Shown here: one piece after another, positions 63,216-64,000 of the stretch | How positions within the stretch are numbered: the stretch's first letter is position 1 | Layout of the letters: the number at the start of each line of letters is the position of its first letter | Assembly: GCF_020616155.1 (NCBI RefSeq) | Contig: NZ_CP085530.1 | Coordinates: 2,261,501 to 2,325,500, forward strand | DNA: 64,000 bases | DNA from: Vogesella sp. XCS3 | Lineage (GTDB): Bacteria; Pseudomonadota; Gammaproteobacteria; Burkholderiales; Chromobacteriaceae | Direction of reading: 5' to 3' | Position numbers and translations under genes: made by a program | Notes under the pieces: model-generated | Told to the model about the DNA's origin: nothing | Database searches by the model: none | Seen by the model: only the letters and a program-made list of their open reading frames with translations

Positions 63216-64000
63216 TTAAGGCAGGACGGTTACCGACGGGCTGCCGGCGACTACCTCCAGCTTGGTGATGCTGCGTGTGGCGGGCAGTGCTGGCGCCGCA
63301 CCGGCGCTAAGCGTCTTCAGGGTATGGAAGCTGCAGCTGAGCTTGGCCGGCGTGAGCGTCACCAGGGCGTAGCCCTGGGCGTCGGTATTGGCCACTTTCA
63401 GCCAGCTGTTGAACGTGGTCAGCGTGCTGTTGAATGTATTGGTGCGCACCCCGCCCTGCTCGGTGTAGATCAGCGGCTTGGTTTTGCCAAAGCTGGCGCT
63501 GCTGTCTACCACGCTCTCGAAATAGCTATAGAACGAGTTGCTGGAAATACCGGCGGTCACCAGGTCCACCATCACCGGCACCGGGCTGGCGGCGTCGTAG
63601 TCGTCCATCACGCTACCGGCAAAGAAGGCGTGGATGTCACCGGTCAGCGCCACTACGTTGGCGATGGCGTTGTCTTTCAGGTGCTTCATCAGCGCCTTGC
63701 GCTCGGCGTTGTAGCCGTCCCACTGGTCGGCGTTCAGCAGGAACACGTCAAAGAACTGGGCGGCAGGCAGCGCGGCGTCCAGCTGCGGCTTGATGGCGGC
63801 ATCGAATACGGTGCCGTTAATGTTGGCGAAGTTGGTAAACAGTGTTTTGGTATTGGCATAGCTGGGTGCGGGCACCTGAGTCGCCTTGTTGGCGCTAGGC
63901 ACCGCCGCGGCGGCGGTAGTGAGGTCGGTCACCAGTGCCGTCATCAACGCGCTTTGCAGCGCGGCCAGTGCACCGTTGGCCGCAATCAGGCTTTGCACCA
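63216..64000 (-). CDS. PhoD-like metallophosphatase, C-terminal part (cut by window edge)
   Basis: About 260 C-terminal residues of a secreted PhoD-type alkaline phosphatase/phosphodiesterase-like protein; the 5' part lies beyond the window. VVALTGDIHAFFAG holds the metal-binding Asp and His of the family, followed by PVMVDLVTAGISSNSF. Short-side-chain-rich linkers (AAAAVPSANKATQ) suggest an extracytoplasmic protein. It ends in its own terminator. Confidence 0.8.
   Translation of the reverse strand, partial: VQSLIAANGALAALQSALMTALVTDLTTAAAAVPSANKATQVPAPSYANTKTLFTNFANINGTVFDAAIKPQLDAALPAAQFFDVFLLNADQWDGYNAERKALMKHLKDNAIANVVALTGDIHAFFAGSVMDDYDAASPVPVMVDLVTAGISSNSFYSYFESVVDSSASFGKTKPLIYTEQGGVRTNTFNSTLTTFNSWLKVANTDAQGYALVTLTPAKLSCSFHTLKTLSAGAAPALPATRSITKLEVVAGSPSVTVLP

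Overview
This is about 64 kb of GC-rich chromosome from a betaproteobacterium, most likely order Neisseriales, Chromobacteriaceae-like (Vogesella/Chromobacterium relatives). That placement is inferred from protein character and gene order: tRNA-Tyr-Gly-Thr-tuf, ftsY-ftsE-ftsX-rpoH, amgK-murU next to lptD-surA-pdxA, and the DUF3683 flavoprotein. No phage, IS element, CRISPR array or rRNA gene was seen.

Layout. 1-2.6 kb (minus): tRNA-Tyr/Gly/Thr-tuf behind a strong promoter, a 2[4Fe-4S] ferredoxin and rsmD. 2.76-6.4 kb (plus): ftsY, ftsE, ftsX, rpoH. 6.5-11.7 kb (minus): two PglL/Wzy-type oligosaccharyltransferase genes downstream of three type IV pilin genes, with a near-consensus sigma-54 promoter in front. 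11.9-16.2 kb (plus): bioA, a PilZ-like protein gene, proB. 16.2-26.1 kb (minus): an iron-sulfur photolyase, small membrane protein genes, ruvB, ruvA and ruvC interspersed with NYN, SDR and UbiA-family genes, then murU and amgK. 26.2-34.8 kb (plus): lptD, surA, pdxA and a 1281-residue FAD/Fe-S oxidoreductase. 34.9-43.1 kb: mixed metabolic genes (EAL, 2-hydroxyacid dehydrogenase, cysteine hydrolase, nadV, LplT-PlsC fusion, cupin). 43.2-48.3 kb (minus): a ureide operon, GntR regulator - binding protein - two permeases - ATPase - allantoicase - ureidoglycolate lyase, with a perfect palindromic operator before the regulator. 48.8-64 kb: rluF, YfaZ-like, yceH, tlyA, usp, a glutamine-synthetase-like gene, a diguanylate cyclase, proA, prpE, a chemoreceptor, DUF3422, a DciA-like gene, and the 3'-terminal part of a PhoD-like phosphatase gene that runs off the window.

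The most striking signal is not a gene. A 13-base word, TGCGGCCAACCTT (or its complement), occurs exactly at least 13 times. Its 9-base core TGCGGCCAA occurs more than 40 times by eye. Copies lie on both strands, inside and between genes, sometimes as inverted pairs or beside terminators. In abundance and placement this resembles the DNA uptake sequences of Neisseriaceae, but the word is unrelated to theirs. Together with a type IV pilin locus in the same window, it makes a candidate self-DNA recognition word for natural transformation. Function is inferred; the enrichment is read directly from the sequence.
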